Both the position numbers and the translations under genes were made by a program. A stretch of 64,000 nucleotides of DNA from an uncultured Porphyromonadaceae bacterium (lineage in GTDB: Bacteria; Bacteroidota; Bacteroidia; Bacteroidales; Muribaculaceae): assembly GCA_947575235.1 (NCBI GenBank), contig CANPMT010000004.1:1-64000 (forward strand), in the 5' to 3' direction. Position 1 is the stretch's first letter; each line of letters begins with the position of its first letter. Of the stretch, positions 20,002 to 27,568 are shown piece by piece. The notes under the pieces were generated by a model. It had not been told where the DNA came from, made no database searches, and worked only from the letters and a program-made list of their open reading frames with translations.

Positions 20002-21183
20002 TCACTTGAGGAGGTACTGTCTGAATCTATAGTCATCTTTTTTGAGGGTTGAGATGAAAGTGGCGGTTCTGTTCATCTCCAACGAGACTTGTCGTGATAA
20101 CTCCTCTCGGGCCGGCGTGTATTCTTTTGACCCCACGAATAGAATTTGGCCCGAAGATAGTGGGTCCGTGTAGCTTTTGGATGGTTTCCACCGAGGGGTA
20201 AAGCCATGGTTGGTAATCCAGATGATTTTTCCGCCGTGCTGGAGTGCAAGTTGCAGGCATTCTTTTTCGATAGGGTGTATGAAGGGGGATACAAGCACTC
20301 CTCCGCTACGGATAGTTTCCCACCAGCTCCGTTTATGAGCCGAGAGTTCCTCCTCGCTGAACCGTCGGCTGAATCTTACCACAGTCTTATATGGATGTTC
20401 AAGCAGGCACAGATTCCCATAGACACCAAAAATCTTTTCAGAGGCGACGCATAACAGGGCATTCCTGAAATATTCCGGATGGCATCTGCGCAGATATAAA
20501 CGACGTGGATTGTCGCGGATGTAATTGAAGAGAATGTCCAGCTGATTCTGCTCGCTTAGAATTCTGTCGTGAAATCCGTCACAGAAAATATTGCCGTTAA
20601 ATTGAAACCCGCACTTTTCTAAAAGAAAGCCGCTATAACGGTAAGAGCATCTCTGGGTGAAGGCATTCACCAATTCTTCAAGATGGTAATCGGTACGGCG
20701 GATAATCTCTATCAGTAGATGCAGGTGGTCGGGCATACAGACGAATTGTAAGATTCTCGCTTCCGGAAAATGTATAGGCAAATCTTTGATAGCTTTTCTG
20801 ATTTCGAGGCCCACCCGTGTCGGGAAAGCCTGCGCAGTAATCTTGCCATCCTTTTCACCACCTTCGATTACGCTAAAATCCGGAATGCCGGGATGCTTCA
20901 TAAGCGTGAGCATATAGATGCGATGGGAATGGTAATCATGCCAGAATGCCCGTTTAAGACACCGGTTCTCACTGACGCCTCGGCCGTCACTGACGCTTCG
21001 GCTCTCATTGACGTTTCGGCCGTCACTGATGCTTCGGCCGTCACTGATGCCCCGGCTGTCATGGATGCTTCGGCTGTCACTGACGCTTCGGCCGTCATTG
21101 ATGCTCTGGTTGTCATTGAAGCCTCGATTCTGATGGCTCTTGTTATAAATTTCTAAATTCGGTAGAACAGAAAATGCATTCAT
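20002..21183 (-). CDS. RAYT-like Y1/HUH transposase with N-terminal hexapeptide repeats and C-terminal Rossmann-like extension
   Basis: CMPDHLHLLIEI (HUH motif), ILFNYIRDNPRR (candidate catalytic Tyr helix); C-terminal GGVLVSPFIHPIEKECLQLALQHGGKIIWI. Confidence 0.8.
   Translation of the reverse strand: MNAFSVLPNLEIYNKSHQNRGFNDNQSINDGRSVSDSRSIHDSRGISDGRSISDGRNVNESRSVSDGRGVSENRCLKRAFWHDYHSHRIYMLTLMKHPGIPDFSVIEGGEKDGKITAQAFPTRVGLEIRKAIKDLPIHFPEARILQFVCMPDHLHLLIEIIRRTDYHLEELVNAFTQRCSYRYSGFLLEKCGFQFNGNIFCDGFHDRILSEQNQLDILFNYIRDNPRRLYLRRCHPEYFRNALLCVASEKIFGVYGNLCLLEHPYKTVVRFSRRFSEEELSAHKRSWWETIRSGGVLVSPFIHPIEKECLQLALQHGGKIIWITNHGFTPRWKPSKSYTDPLSSGQILFVGSKEYTPAREELSRQVSLEMNRTATFISTLKKDDYRFRQYLLK
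20965..21126 (-). repeat. 18-bp coding tandem repeat (nine hexapeptides, consensus R-[SGN]-[IV]-[SN]-[DE]-[GSN])
   Basis: RGFNDN QSINDG RSVSDS RSIHDS RGISDG RSISDG RNVNES RSVSDG RGVSEN in the translation. Confidence 0.9.
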
Positions 21184-21216
21184 GATAAAGATTTTTTAAT
21201 CCTCTCCACACACGCA

Positions 21217-21306
21217 AAGCCCTCAGCTGCCTGAAGCTTTCAGGTGCCTGAAGCCCTCAGCAGGTGTGTCTGTGGGCGTCTTCAGGGCTTCCCAGCTCTT
21301 GCTGGG
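21217..21306. repeat. REP-like palindrome cluster upstream of the RAYT-like gene
   Basis: AAGCCCTCAGC direct repeats at 21217 and 21251; hairpin CCTGAA-GCT-TTCAGG 21230-21244; inverted AGGGCTT near 21284; hairpin CCCAGC-TCTT-GCTGGG 21291-21306. Confidence 0.65.
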
Positions 21307-21349
21307 TTTCCCAGAGGCAGTCCAGAGGCGGAACCCCGCGCTTAGATGT

Positions 21350-21443
21350 GGGAGCGGCCGTGTAGGGGAGGGACTGCGTATGGGAGCGTCTGCGTATGGG
21401 AGAGGCTGTGGATGGGAGGAGATGCTGTGTCGGGGAGGATGGG
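21350..21443 (+). repeat. Approximately 16-bp-period G-tract array
   Basis: GGG runs begin near 21350, 21365, 21370, 21382, 21398, 21414, 21432 and 21441; units such as CTGCGTATGGGAGCGT/CTGCGTATGGGAGAGG. Confidence 0.7.
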
Positions 21444-21444
21444 T

Positions 21445-21482
21445 AAAAAAGAACGGTGTTTGATTTTAATCAAACACCGTTC
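21445..21482 (-). terminator. Terminator of tRNA-Pro
   Basis: GAACGGTGTTTGAT-TTTA-ATCAAACACCGTTC, perfect 14-bp stem, followed on minus strand by T6. Confidence 0.92.
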
Positions 21483-21493
21483 GGTTGGTTTAG

Positions 21494-21569
21494 TCGGGGT
21501 GACAAGATTCGAACTTGCGACCACACGCCCCCCAGACGCGTACTCTAAACCGGGCTGAGCTACACCCCG
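21494..21569 (-). tRNA. tRNA-Pro(GGG)
   Basis: Minus strand CGGGGTGTAGCTCAG...CGCGTCTGGGGGGCGTG...GCAAGTTCGAATCTTGTCACCCCGA; anticodon loop CTGGGGG. Confidence 0.93.
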
Positions 21570-21700
21570 ATATAATAAGCTTAATCAAGACCAACCGGTA
21601 TCGGCGGGGGTTGCCGTTCAGAAACTCACCTCACTCCTGAGGCTTGATACCATCGCTTCAAGTGTTTCATTGAGTGCGGGGGTTCTTGATTAAAGCGATG

Positions 21701-21708
21701 CAAAGTTA
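21701..21708 (-). promoter_or_regulatory. -7 box TAACTTTG of tRNA-Pro, with TTTG 20 nt upstream
   Basis: Shares GCGATGCAAAGTTACGCACTTTTTT exactly with the tRNA-Asp upstream region. Confidence 0.7.
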
Positions 21709-22019
21709 CGCACTTTTTTGATTCCTTGCAAATTTTTCGGCAATAAATTTTAAAGAATTTCTTAGTATGTCTTGTAACTTGCACATAATCACATGAATAA
21801 AATTTTACTTTTTTGAGCCTTTCGCGAGTCGCTCAAGCTGCTCAGGGGTCAAAATTGTGTGCCGTTTTTCAATTTGAAAGGCGTTTAATTCAAGTGGCTT
21901 CAGTTGTCGGGCCGATTTTAATTCGGGATGAGGTATGTTTTTCACCTTTTTCATAGGGATTGGTTCTATATATTTCCAAGTTCATTCTCTATTAAGTCAA
22001 TTCTTATTAATCGGAATCC

Positions 22020-23030
22020 TCAATCAGAATCTTTCTCAATAAGTGGCATTAAGGCGTTCAATCCTAACATTACTGCCAGATAGGTGAGTCCGAGGATAAA
22101 GAAATTCCAGGAGAGTGGCCAGGCCATGCGGAGCCATCCGCCGAAGAGATAGCAGAAAAAGAGGAGCCATAACGATCCCTGCACGCACACGCAGAGCGTA
22201 CACCATTTCTTGGCTCTGAATTTCTGATACCAGATACTCCAGAAAGTGAAGGGGAGGCAACATAGATTGCACAGGGCGAGCCAGGGCCATATATCCGGCA
22301 GTAGAAGCAGGGAGAACAGACTCACCGAGAAATAGGCGAACCCAACCTCACTCCATCCAAACAGGCCGAAGAATTTCGAAGCGCTGAGTTGCAGGATACT
22401 GTCGCAACCACCCTCCTCAAGCACCTTGCAGACACGGTCGGCTGTAGGATTGTGAATCTTGAGAGATTTCTGCACCAACAGATAAGTAAGATACAATCCT
22501 GCTATGTCTATAACAGAGATAAAAATGATGGAGAGATGTGCATAAAGGCCATTGATGATGAAGAGATAGGTGAAGATGACCGCACACGCGAAAGCGAGCA
22601 CCCATTTCTTCGCCTTCATGAGGAACTCAATCCTTGCATGGAGCGGATAATCAGGTTCCTGGGCATCCGCCTCAGGAAAAGAGAGCATCACGTTTCCGTC
22701 CCATGCTTTACAGAATTCCTGCAAAGGCATGGTCTCGCTTGCTCCTTGCGACAGATAGGTGACGGAAGATGGAGTGGTCTTCATGACTATTGTCACCCCT
22801 AAAGGGGTGTTGGCCAGGAAAGGAGGGGTGATTTCCAGAATCTCTCTCTTGTCGGCAAGATAGTAGCCTTCTGATTTCACTCCATACTCCTCAAGCAATT
22901 TCGACAGACCGAACAATGTCTTGAACGGCATACCCTTGACACGTTTCTCAGAATAGCCGGAGGTGTGGGGTACACCGAGGGCATCGAGATAATCATTAAT
23001 CAGGGAATGTGACACGGTAGGATTTGCCAT
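22020..23030 (-). CDS. VKOR family membrane protein with N-terminal C39-peptidase-like domain lacking an obvious catalytic Cys
   Basis: VKOR-type cysteine pairs (CDSI..., CNLC, CTLCV) in TM helices; N-terminal SHSLINDYLDALGVPHTSGYSEKRVKGMPFKTLFGLSKLLEEYGVKSEGYYL resembles C39 N-terminal domains. Confidence 0.8.
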   Translation of the reverse strand: MANPTVSHSLINDYLDALGVPHTSGYSEKRVKGMPFKTLFGLSKLLEEYGVKSEGYYLADKREILEITPPFLANTPLGVTIVMKTTPSSVTYLSQGASETMPLQEFCKAWDGNVMLSFPEADAQEPDYPLHARIEFLMKAKKWVLAFACAVIFTYLFIINGLYAHLSIIFISVIDIAGLYLTYLLVQKSLKIHNPTADRVCKVLEEGGCDSILQLSASKFFGLFGWSEVGFAYFSVSLFSLLLLPDIWPWLALCNLCCLPFTFWSIWYQKFRAKKWCTLCVCVQGSLWLLFFCYLFGGWLRMAWPLSWNFFILGLTYLAVMLGLNALMPLIEKDSD

Positions 23031-23323
23031 TACATGAAAGATTGGATCTTGTCGAGAAGGAACTGACCTTCCAGTTCGCCGCTCTCACGCCATACCGGTT
23101 TTCCATCTTTATATATAATAAAGGTGGGTGTGCCGGTGATTTTCTCTGTGTCTGAAAGTTGCTGGTTGAGGTCTATGTCAAGTTGATATACGTCGACCTG
23201 GCCTTGGAGCAATTCCTTGATTTGCGCCATAACGGGTTCCATCTGGCGGCAGTGTCCGCACCATGTAGCAAAAAATTCTACCAGTACGACAGGGGTGGAG
23301 TTAATAGCTTCAGTGTATTCCAT
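23030..23323 (-). CDS. Thioredoxin-fold protein with WCGHC active site
   Basis: VEFFATWCGHCRQMEPV, GTPTFIIYKDG; start reassigned to MEYTEAINS (23323); TAATG overlap with the VKOR gene. Confidence 0.9.
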   Translation of the reverse strand: MEYTEAINSTPVVLVEFFATWCGHCRQMEPVMAQIKELLQGQVDVYQLDIDLNQQLSDTEKITGTPTFIIYKDGKPVWRESGELEGQFLLDKIQSFM

Positions 23324-23446
23324 AGTAAAATAAATAAAGATTTGGCTGCTGCTCAAGCAGATTAGCAAATGCTATTTCAGAGTGTGTCAATAGCATGCAC
23401 TCTGAATCTAAAACGTAACAGATGCAGCAAAAGTTCGCCATCTCCA

Positions 23447-23899
23447 CTACTCCCTCAGACGGGAGTCGATGACTATTGTCACCGGACCATCATTGATAAG
23501 GGAGACTTTCATATCTGCACCGAAGACACCTCTCTTCACCGGTTTACCTAATGCGTCAGACAGTTTGTTGCAATACATTTCATATAATGGCACGGCAAGG
23601 TCGTGTCCGGCTGCACGTATATAGCTCGGACGGTTCCCCTTCTTTGTGGAGGCAGTCAGTGTAAACTGGCTTATGGCGAGCACCTCGCCGTCGATGTCCG
23701 CCACAGAGCGGTTCATCACCCCGTTCTCATCATCGAAGATACGCATCCCGGCAGTCTTGCCTACGAGCCAGTCAACGTCGGCGGGGGTGTCGCCGTTCTC
23801 CACACCTACAAGCACCATCAGCCCTTTGCCGATGGCATTATACACCGTTCCGTCGATAGCTACGGAAGATTCCATCACCCTTTGAATTACCAGTCTCAT
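23447..23899 (-). CDS. dtd: D-aminoacyl-tRNA deacylase
   Basis: MRLVIQRVMESSVAIDG, ISQFTLTASTKKGNRPSY, GVFGADMKVSLINDGPVTIVIDS. Confidence 0.96.
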   Translation of the reverse strand: MRLVIQRVMESSVAIDGTVYNAIGKGLMVLVGVENGDTPADVDWLVGKTAGMRIFDDENGVMNRSVADIDGEVLAISQFTLTASTKKGNRPSYIRAAGHDLAVPLYEMYCNKLSDALGKPVKRGVFGADMKVSLINDGPVTIVIDSRLRE

Positions 23900-23953
23900 T
23901 GTTTATTCATTTTGAATTACAAAAGTAGTGAAATCGGTGGGATTTTACAAATT

Positions 23954-23989
23954 AACACGCTGCATTCCGGAAGGGGGATGCGGCGTGTT
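23954..23989 (-). terminator. Hairpin downstream of Rpn copy 1
   Basis: AACACGCTGCAT/ATGCGGCGTGTT 12-bp stem with one wobble. Confidence 0.6.
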
Positions 23990-24022
23990 TCATATTCAGT
24001 GGTCAGGATATAGTGTGGTTGG

Positions 24023-24964
24023 TCAAAGACCAAGAATTGCTCTTACCCGGTCAGTTGATGTTTTAGCAACGGTGGCTATAGTGTCTAATGACAAGCCGTT
24101 CTCATACATTGAACGAATCATGATTTCCATGGCTTCGGCTCTACCCTCGGCTCTACCTTCAGCTCGACCTTCAGCTCGACCTTCGGCTTTACCTTCGGCT
24201 CTGCCCTCAGCCAGCCCTTCCGCTCTACCTTCATCGCGAGCTGTGTCGAGGACATCATTCTGAACCATTATGTTGTCCATGTGCTCATCGTATGCCCTTC
24301 TCTGCTCGGGAGTCATTGACAGGATTCGTAGTTTCTCCTTCACTTGCGCCAGACCGGGTGCATGGGTGTCATCCTTCACTGTACCGGTCTTGAGATAGGC
24401 CATCCATTCGTCAAGATATGTCTCCGGTTTCTTGTCGAACGTATTCACCCGGAGAAGATAGTATTCGGGAAAAACTTCCCTGGGCAGATGCTGCACAATC
24501 ACACCGTTCTCTTTTGTGTTGACACGAAGATTGTTTCCGGTGTGTATCCCTTTGAAAACGGTCTCACCATGATACACATAGTCATCACCCTGACCATATT
24601 CACAGTATAGGATACTGATTGAATACACCTTCTTCACCTGATCATACTTGTCCCCGATATCGATATGTTCCGTTATAGCCTTGCATGTGCCGTAGAGTAT
24701 GCGCTGCAGATAGTAGAGCTGACGGGTGAGCTGGACCTCAACAATGATTAGATGCCCCTTGCTGTTCTTCGCCTTTATGTCCACACGGTTGAACTTGTCG
24801 GTGTCGCTCTCCTGGTTTGACTCGCTCTCCAGAATCTCGACAATCTTCACGTCGTCGTTGAGCAAAACCGATATGAGCCCCTCCAATATACCGAAATTGG
24901 CCTTGTCACGAAGCATGTGCTTCATGGCCCAATCAAACCTTATATAGCTGTTGCTCTTTTCCAT
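24023..24964 (-). CDS. Rpn family recombination-promoting nuclease/putative transposase (PD-(D/E)XK), copy 1
   Basis: IRFDWAMKHMLRDKANFGILEGLISVLL, VDIKAKNSKGHLIIVEVQL nuclease core, RAEG tetrapeptide repeats. Confidence 0.88.
   Translation of the reverse strand: MEKSNSYIRFDWAMKHMLRDKANFGILEGLISVLLNDDVKIVEILESESNQESDTDKFNRVDIKAKNSKGHLIIVEVQLTRQLYYLQRILYGTCKAITEHIDIGDKYDQVKKVYSISILYCEYGQGDDYVYHGETVFKGIHTGNNLRVNTKENGVIVQHLPREVFPEYYLLRVNTFDKKPETYLDEWMAYLKTGTVKDDTHAPGLAQVKEKLRILSMTPEQRRAYDEHMDNIMVQNDVLDTARDEGRAEGLAEGRAEGKAEGRAEGRAEGRAEGRAEAMEIMIRSMYENGLSLDTIATVAKTSTDRVRAILGL
24131..24231 (-). repeat. 12-bp coding repeat (RAEG-type, 8 units) in Rpn copy 1
   Basis: RAEGLAEGRAEGKAEGRAEGRAEGRAEGRAEA in the translation. 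Confidence 0.9.
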
Positions 24965-25095
24965 AATCTCATTATTTTATTTTTTACAAAAATACAAATA
25001 TTTCCTTGTCTTTCCAAATCTGATAGCATTCACCTCGCTAAGGAAATGGCAGCGGGAAGAAACTCTTCTTCCTGCCGTCTTTCTTTAGAGGATAA

Positions 25096-26109
25096 TCATT
25101 CTGAATAGAGACTTGAAGCTCTCCTAAAAATATCGCTCAACTGCCTGGCGAGTGAAAGCGGCTCAAGGATTTTGATTCCGTCACCGAATCCGATGAGCTG
25201 GGTTGTCAGCTCATAGTTTACCACTACTTCCAGTTCGAATGTCATTGACCCATCAGCCTTGTTCTTCTCTATAAGACGTTGTGAGGAGTGGATGGGCTTT
25301 GTGAGAATATAACTTGCCTGGGAATTGTCGGCTCTCAAGACGATTCTCTCTCTTTTCGTTCGTCCATGTTTGGTTACACCTACGACATCAGCGAAATAGT
25401 CTTCACTGAAATCGGGATTCTCCTTATAAGGAATATCCGGACAGAGATGGAAGCCTACTATGCGGTCAAGGGCAAGATTGAACAGTTTCATGTCGCCGGC
25501 ACGTGAACCGAACACAAACCACCGGTTGCGGTATTCTTTCAATAGATATGGAAACAGGATATAAGGGACCGGCTTACGCGCGTTGAACGAACGATAGTTG
25601 ATACAGACGGTCTGACGATTGGCAATGATGTCGTAAAGCGGATTAAGATGCTCCAATCCCTTAAGATTCGGATTGCGTTCAAAGTCGACAATCGGACGAC
25701 GGCTGACTGCGGAAGCTACTTTATCCTGCAGCCGGCTCACCACATCTACCATGTCGTGGAACCGGTCGAACTCGTCAAACTGCCGCAGTAGGTCGATGGT
25801 ACGGTTCAACACATCGATGTCATGTTGCGAGAGTGGACGGTTGCTAATTGAATAATCCGGATCTGCATAGCGGTAATATTTCTTATCATACACCTCAATC
25901 GGCGCCTCATAGCCGAGTCGATCAGAGCGCATCATCTGAATATCGAGCTGTACTGTGCGGGTACTGACCAAGTTCTGCTTCCCTTCATATTCATATAGCG
26001 CATCGCTACAAGCGTCCACAAGGTCTTGCAGTGTCCATCTCCGTCCGGTGTTACGCAGACATCGGTCGATGGTACGGTATCTCAACAGTGCGTTTTTGTT
26101 CTGTGCCAT
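25096..26109 (-). CDS. WYL domain transcriptional regulator
   Basis: N-terminal HTH followed by WYL-type region (VCINYRSFNARKPVPYILFPYLLKEYRNRWFVFGSRAGDMKLFNLALDRIVGF). Confidence 0.9.
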   Translation of the reverse strand: MAQNKNALLRYRTIDRCLRNTGRRWTLQDLVDACSDALYEYEGKQNLVSTRTVQLDIQMMRSDRLGYEAPIEVYDKKYYRYADPDYSISNRPLSQHDIDVLNRTIDLLRQFDEFDRFHDMVDVVSRLQDKVASAVSRRPIVDFERNPNLKGLEHLNPLYDIIANRQTVCINYRSFNARKPVPYILFPYLLKEYRNRWFVFGSRAGDMKLFNLALDRIVGFHLCPDIPYKENPDFSEDYFADVVGVTKHGRTKRERIVLRADNSQASYILTKPIHSSQRLIEKNKADGSMTFELEVVVNYELTTQLIGFGDGIKILEPLSLARQLSDIFRRASSLYSE

Positions 26110-26144
26110 AAAATTTTCCGCTAAATTACTAAAATTAATTTAAT

Positions 26145-26165
26145 CTGCGCAAACTAATTGCGCAG
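26145..26165. promoter_or_regulatory. Operator-like palindrome between the WYL gene and rtcB
   Basis: CTGCGCAA-ACTAA-TTGCGCAG perfect 8-bp arms; extra GCGCAA half-site at 26184-26189. Confidence 0.7.
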
Positions 26166-26173
26166 TAGCTATA

Positions 26174-26181
26174 TAATTTTG
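26174..26181 (+). promoter_or_regulatory. -7 box TAATTTTG of rtcB
   Basis: Matches TAnnTTTG, 28 nt upstream of the ATG. Confidence 0.55.
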
Positions 26182-26208
26182 TAGCGCAATCAAATAAATG
26201 AATGGAAT

Positions 26209-27465
26209 ATGAAGACTATAGCTGGATGTGATGTGAAGATTTTCACAGACAACATTGAAGAAAGTGCATTGGCGCAGATTCGTGAACTACTCTCGGTAGA
26301 GGTATTCGGCGACAAAAAGATTCGCATAATGCCTGATGTCCATGCCGGAGCCGGTTGCGTCATAGGTTTCACCGGTAACCTTGGTGACAAGGTGATTCCC
26401 AATATTGTCGGCGTTGACATCGGGTGCGGTATGCGCGTGTTGAAGCTTGGAAAAATAGAGGAGATTGACTTTCACGCTTTTCATGAGCATATCCGTGCGA
26501 ATGTGCCGTCCGGGATGATTGTACGCGAAGACAGGTTTGGCTTCAAACCGCTTGTGGATAAGGAAATGGATATTTACCGGGAGGCGAAGAAGATGGTGAC
26601 TGAACTACGGTGTTATCGCTTTCTGAAGGATTCCAACAGAATCAACAAGGCAATCGGTTCGCTTGGCGGAGGTAACCATTTCATAGAGTTGGATAAGGAC
26701 GATGAGGGGAACGTGTATCTTGTTATCCATACCGGGTCACGCAACCTTGGCAAACAGGTGGCCGACATATATCAGAACCGTGCCATCAGGCACATGACCG
26801 AGGGGGTAGACGAGTTTGAGGAATCTATCAAACGCACCATCGAGGAATACAAAGCTGCCGGACGACGTTCTGAACTGCAGAGCGTAATCAAAAAGATGCG
26901 CAAATCTCAAAAAGATGCTGAGCCAATACTTCCGCGCCACCTCTGCTACGTTGAGGGTGAAGCGCGTGAGGATTATCTTCATGACATGCGGATATGTCAG
27001 CGCTGGGCTGTCCTCAACCGCGAACTTATCTCGCTCATTCTCTTGAAATTCTTCACCAACGTCAAAGTGATGGAAGAATTTGAGAGTGTACACAACTATA
27101 TAAGCGATGATAACCTTATCCGCAAAGGCTCGATTTCAGCCGCTGAAGGTGAGCGTTGCATTATCCCGCTAAACATGCGCGACGGCTCGCTTATCTGCAC
27201 CGGGAAGGGTAATCCCGACTGGAACTGTTCCGCGCCACACGGTGCGGGTAGGGTGCTGAGCCGTACCCAGGCATACGCACAAATCACGATGGCTGATTTT
27301 GCAGCGTCAATGCAAGGGATTTACTCTGAGAGTGTGAACGAATTCACGCGTGACGAATCTCCCATGGCGTACAAGCCTGCTGCTGAAATCATCTCCAATA
27401 TCGGTCCGACTGTCAGCATCGACACAATCATCCGTCCCATCTTCAACTTCAAGGCTTCAAAATAA
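26209..27465 (+). CDS. rtcB: RtcB family RNA ligase
   Basis: PDVHAGAGCVIGFTG, VGVDIGCGMRV, GSLGGGNHFIEL, NWNCSAPHGAGRVLSRTQA-type signature. Confidence 0.95.
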   Translation: MKTIAGCDVKIFTDNIEESALAQIRELLSVEVFGDKKIRIMPDVHAGAGCVIGFTGNLGDKVIPNIVGVDIGCGMRVLKLGKIEEIDFHAFHEHIRANVPSGMIVREDRFGFKPLVDKEMDIYREAKKMVTELRCYRFLKDSNRINKAIGSLGGGNHFIELDKDDEGNVYLVIHTGSRNLGKQVADIYQNRAIRHMTEGVDEFEESIKRTIEEYKAAGRRSELQSVIKKMRKSQKDAEPILPRHLCYVEGEAREDYLHDMRICQRWAVLNRELISLILLKFFTNVKVMEEFESVHNYISDDNLIRKGSISAAEGERCIIPLNMRDGSLICTGKGNPDWNCSAPHGAGRVLSRTQAYAQITMADFAASMQGIYSESVNEFTRDESPMAYKPAAEIISNIGPTVSIDTIIRPIFNFKASK

Positions 27466-27490
27466 TTTTTCTGGACCGTCATAATTATAG

Positions 27491-27536
27491 AATTTACCCT
27501 CTGAGAACCTGTATTTAGATTTCCAGAGGGTAAATT
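27491..27536 (+). terminator. Terminator of rtcB
   Basis: AATTTACCCTCTG/CAGAGGGTAAATT 13-bp stem followed by T-run. Confidence 0.8.
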
Positions 27537-27568
27537 TTTTTAAAGGACTTCAGTTTTTTATTGCGCGT

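Noticed and set aside
20965-21126. Possible CRISPR array from regularly spaced repeats
   Set aside because: 18-bp units are contiguous with no spacers and are in frame with the RAYT-like protein; every frame shows a repeat because the period is divisible by three.
21494-21569. tRNA-Pro as an integration site for an island with the RAYT-like gene
   Set aside because: No tyrosine integrase next to it and no direct repeat of the tRNA 3' end noticed in the flanking sequence.
24131-24231. CRISPR-like repeat in Rpn copy 1
   Set aside because: 12-bp contiguous coding repeat (RAEG); no spacers.
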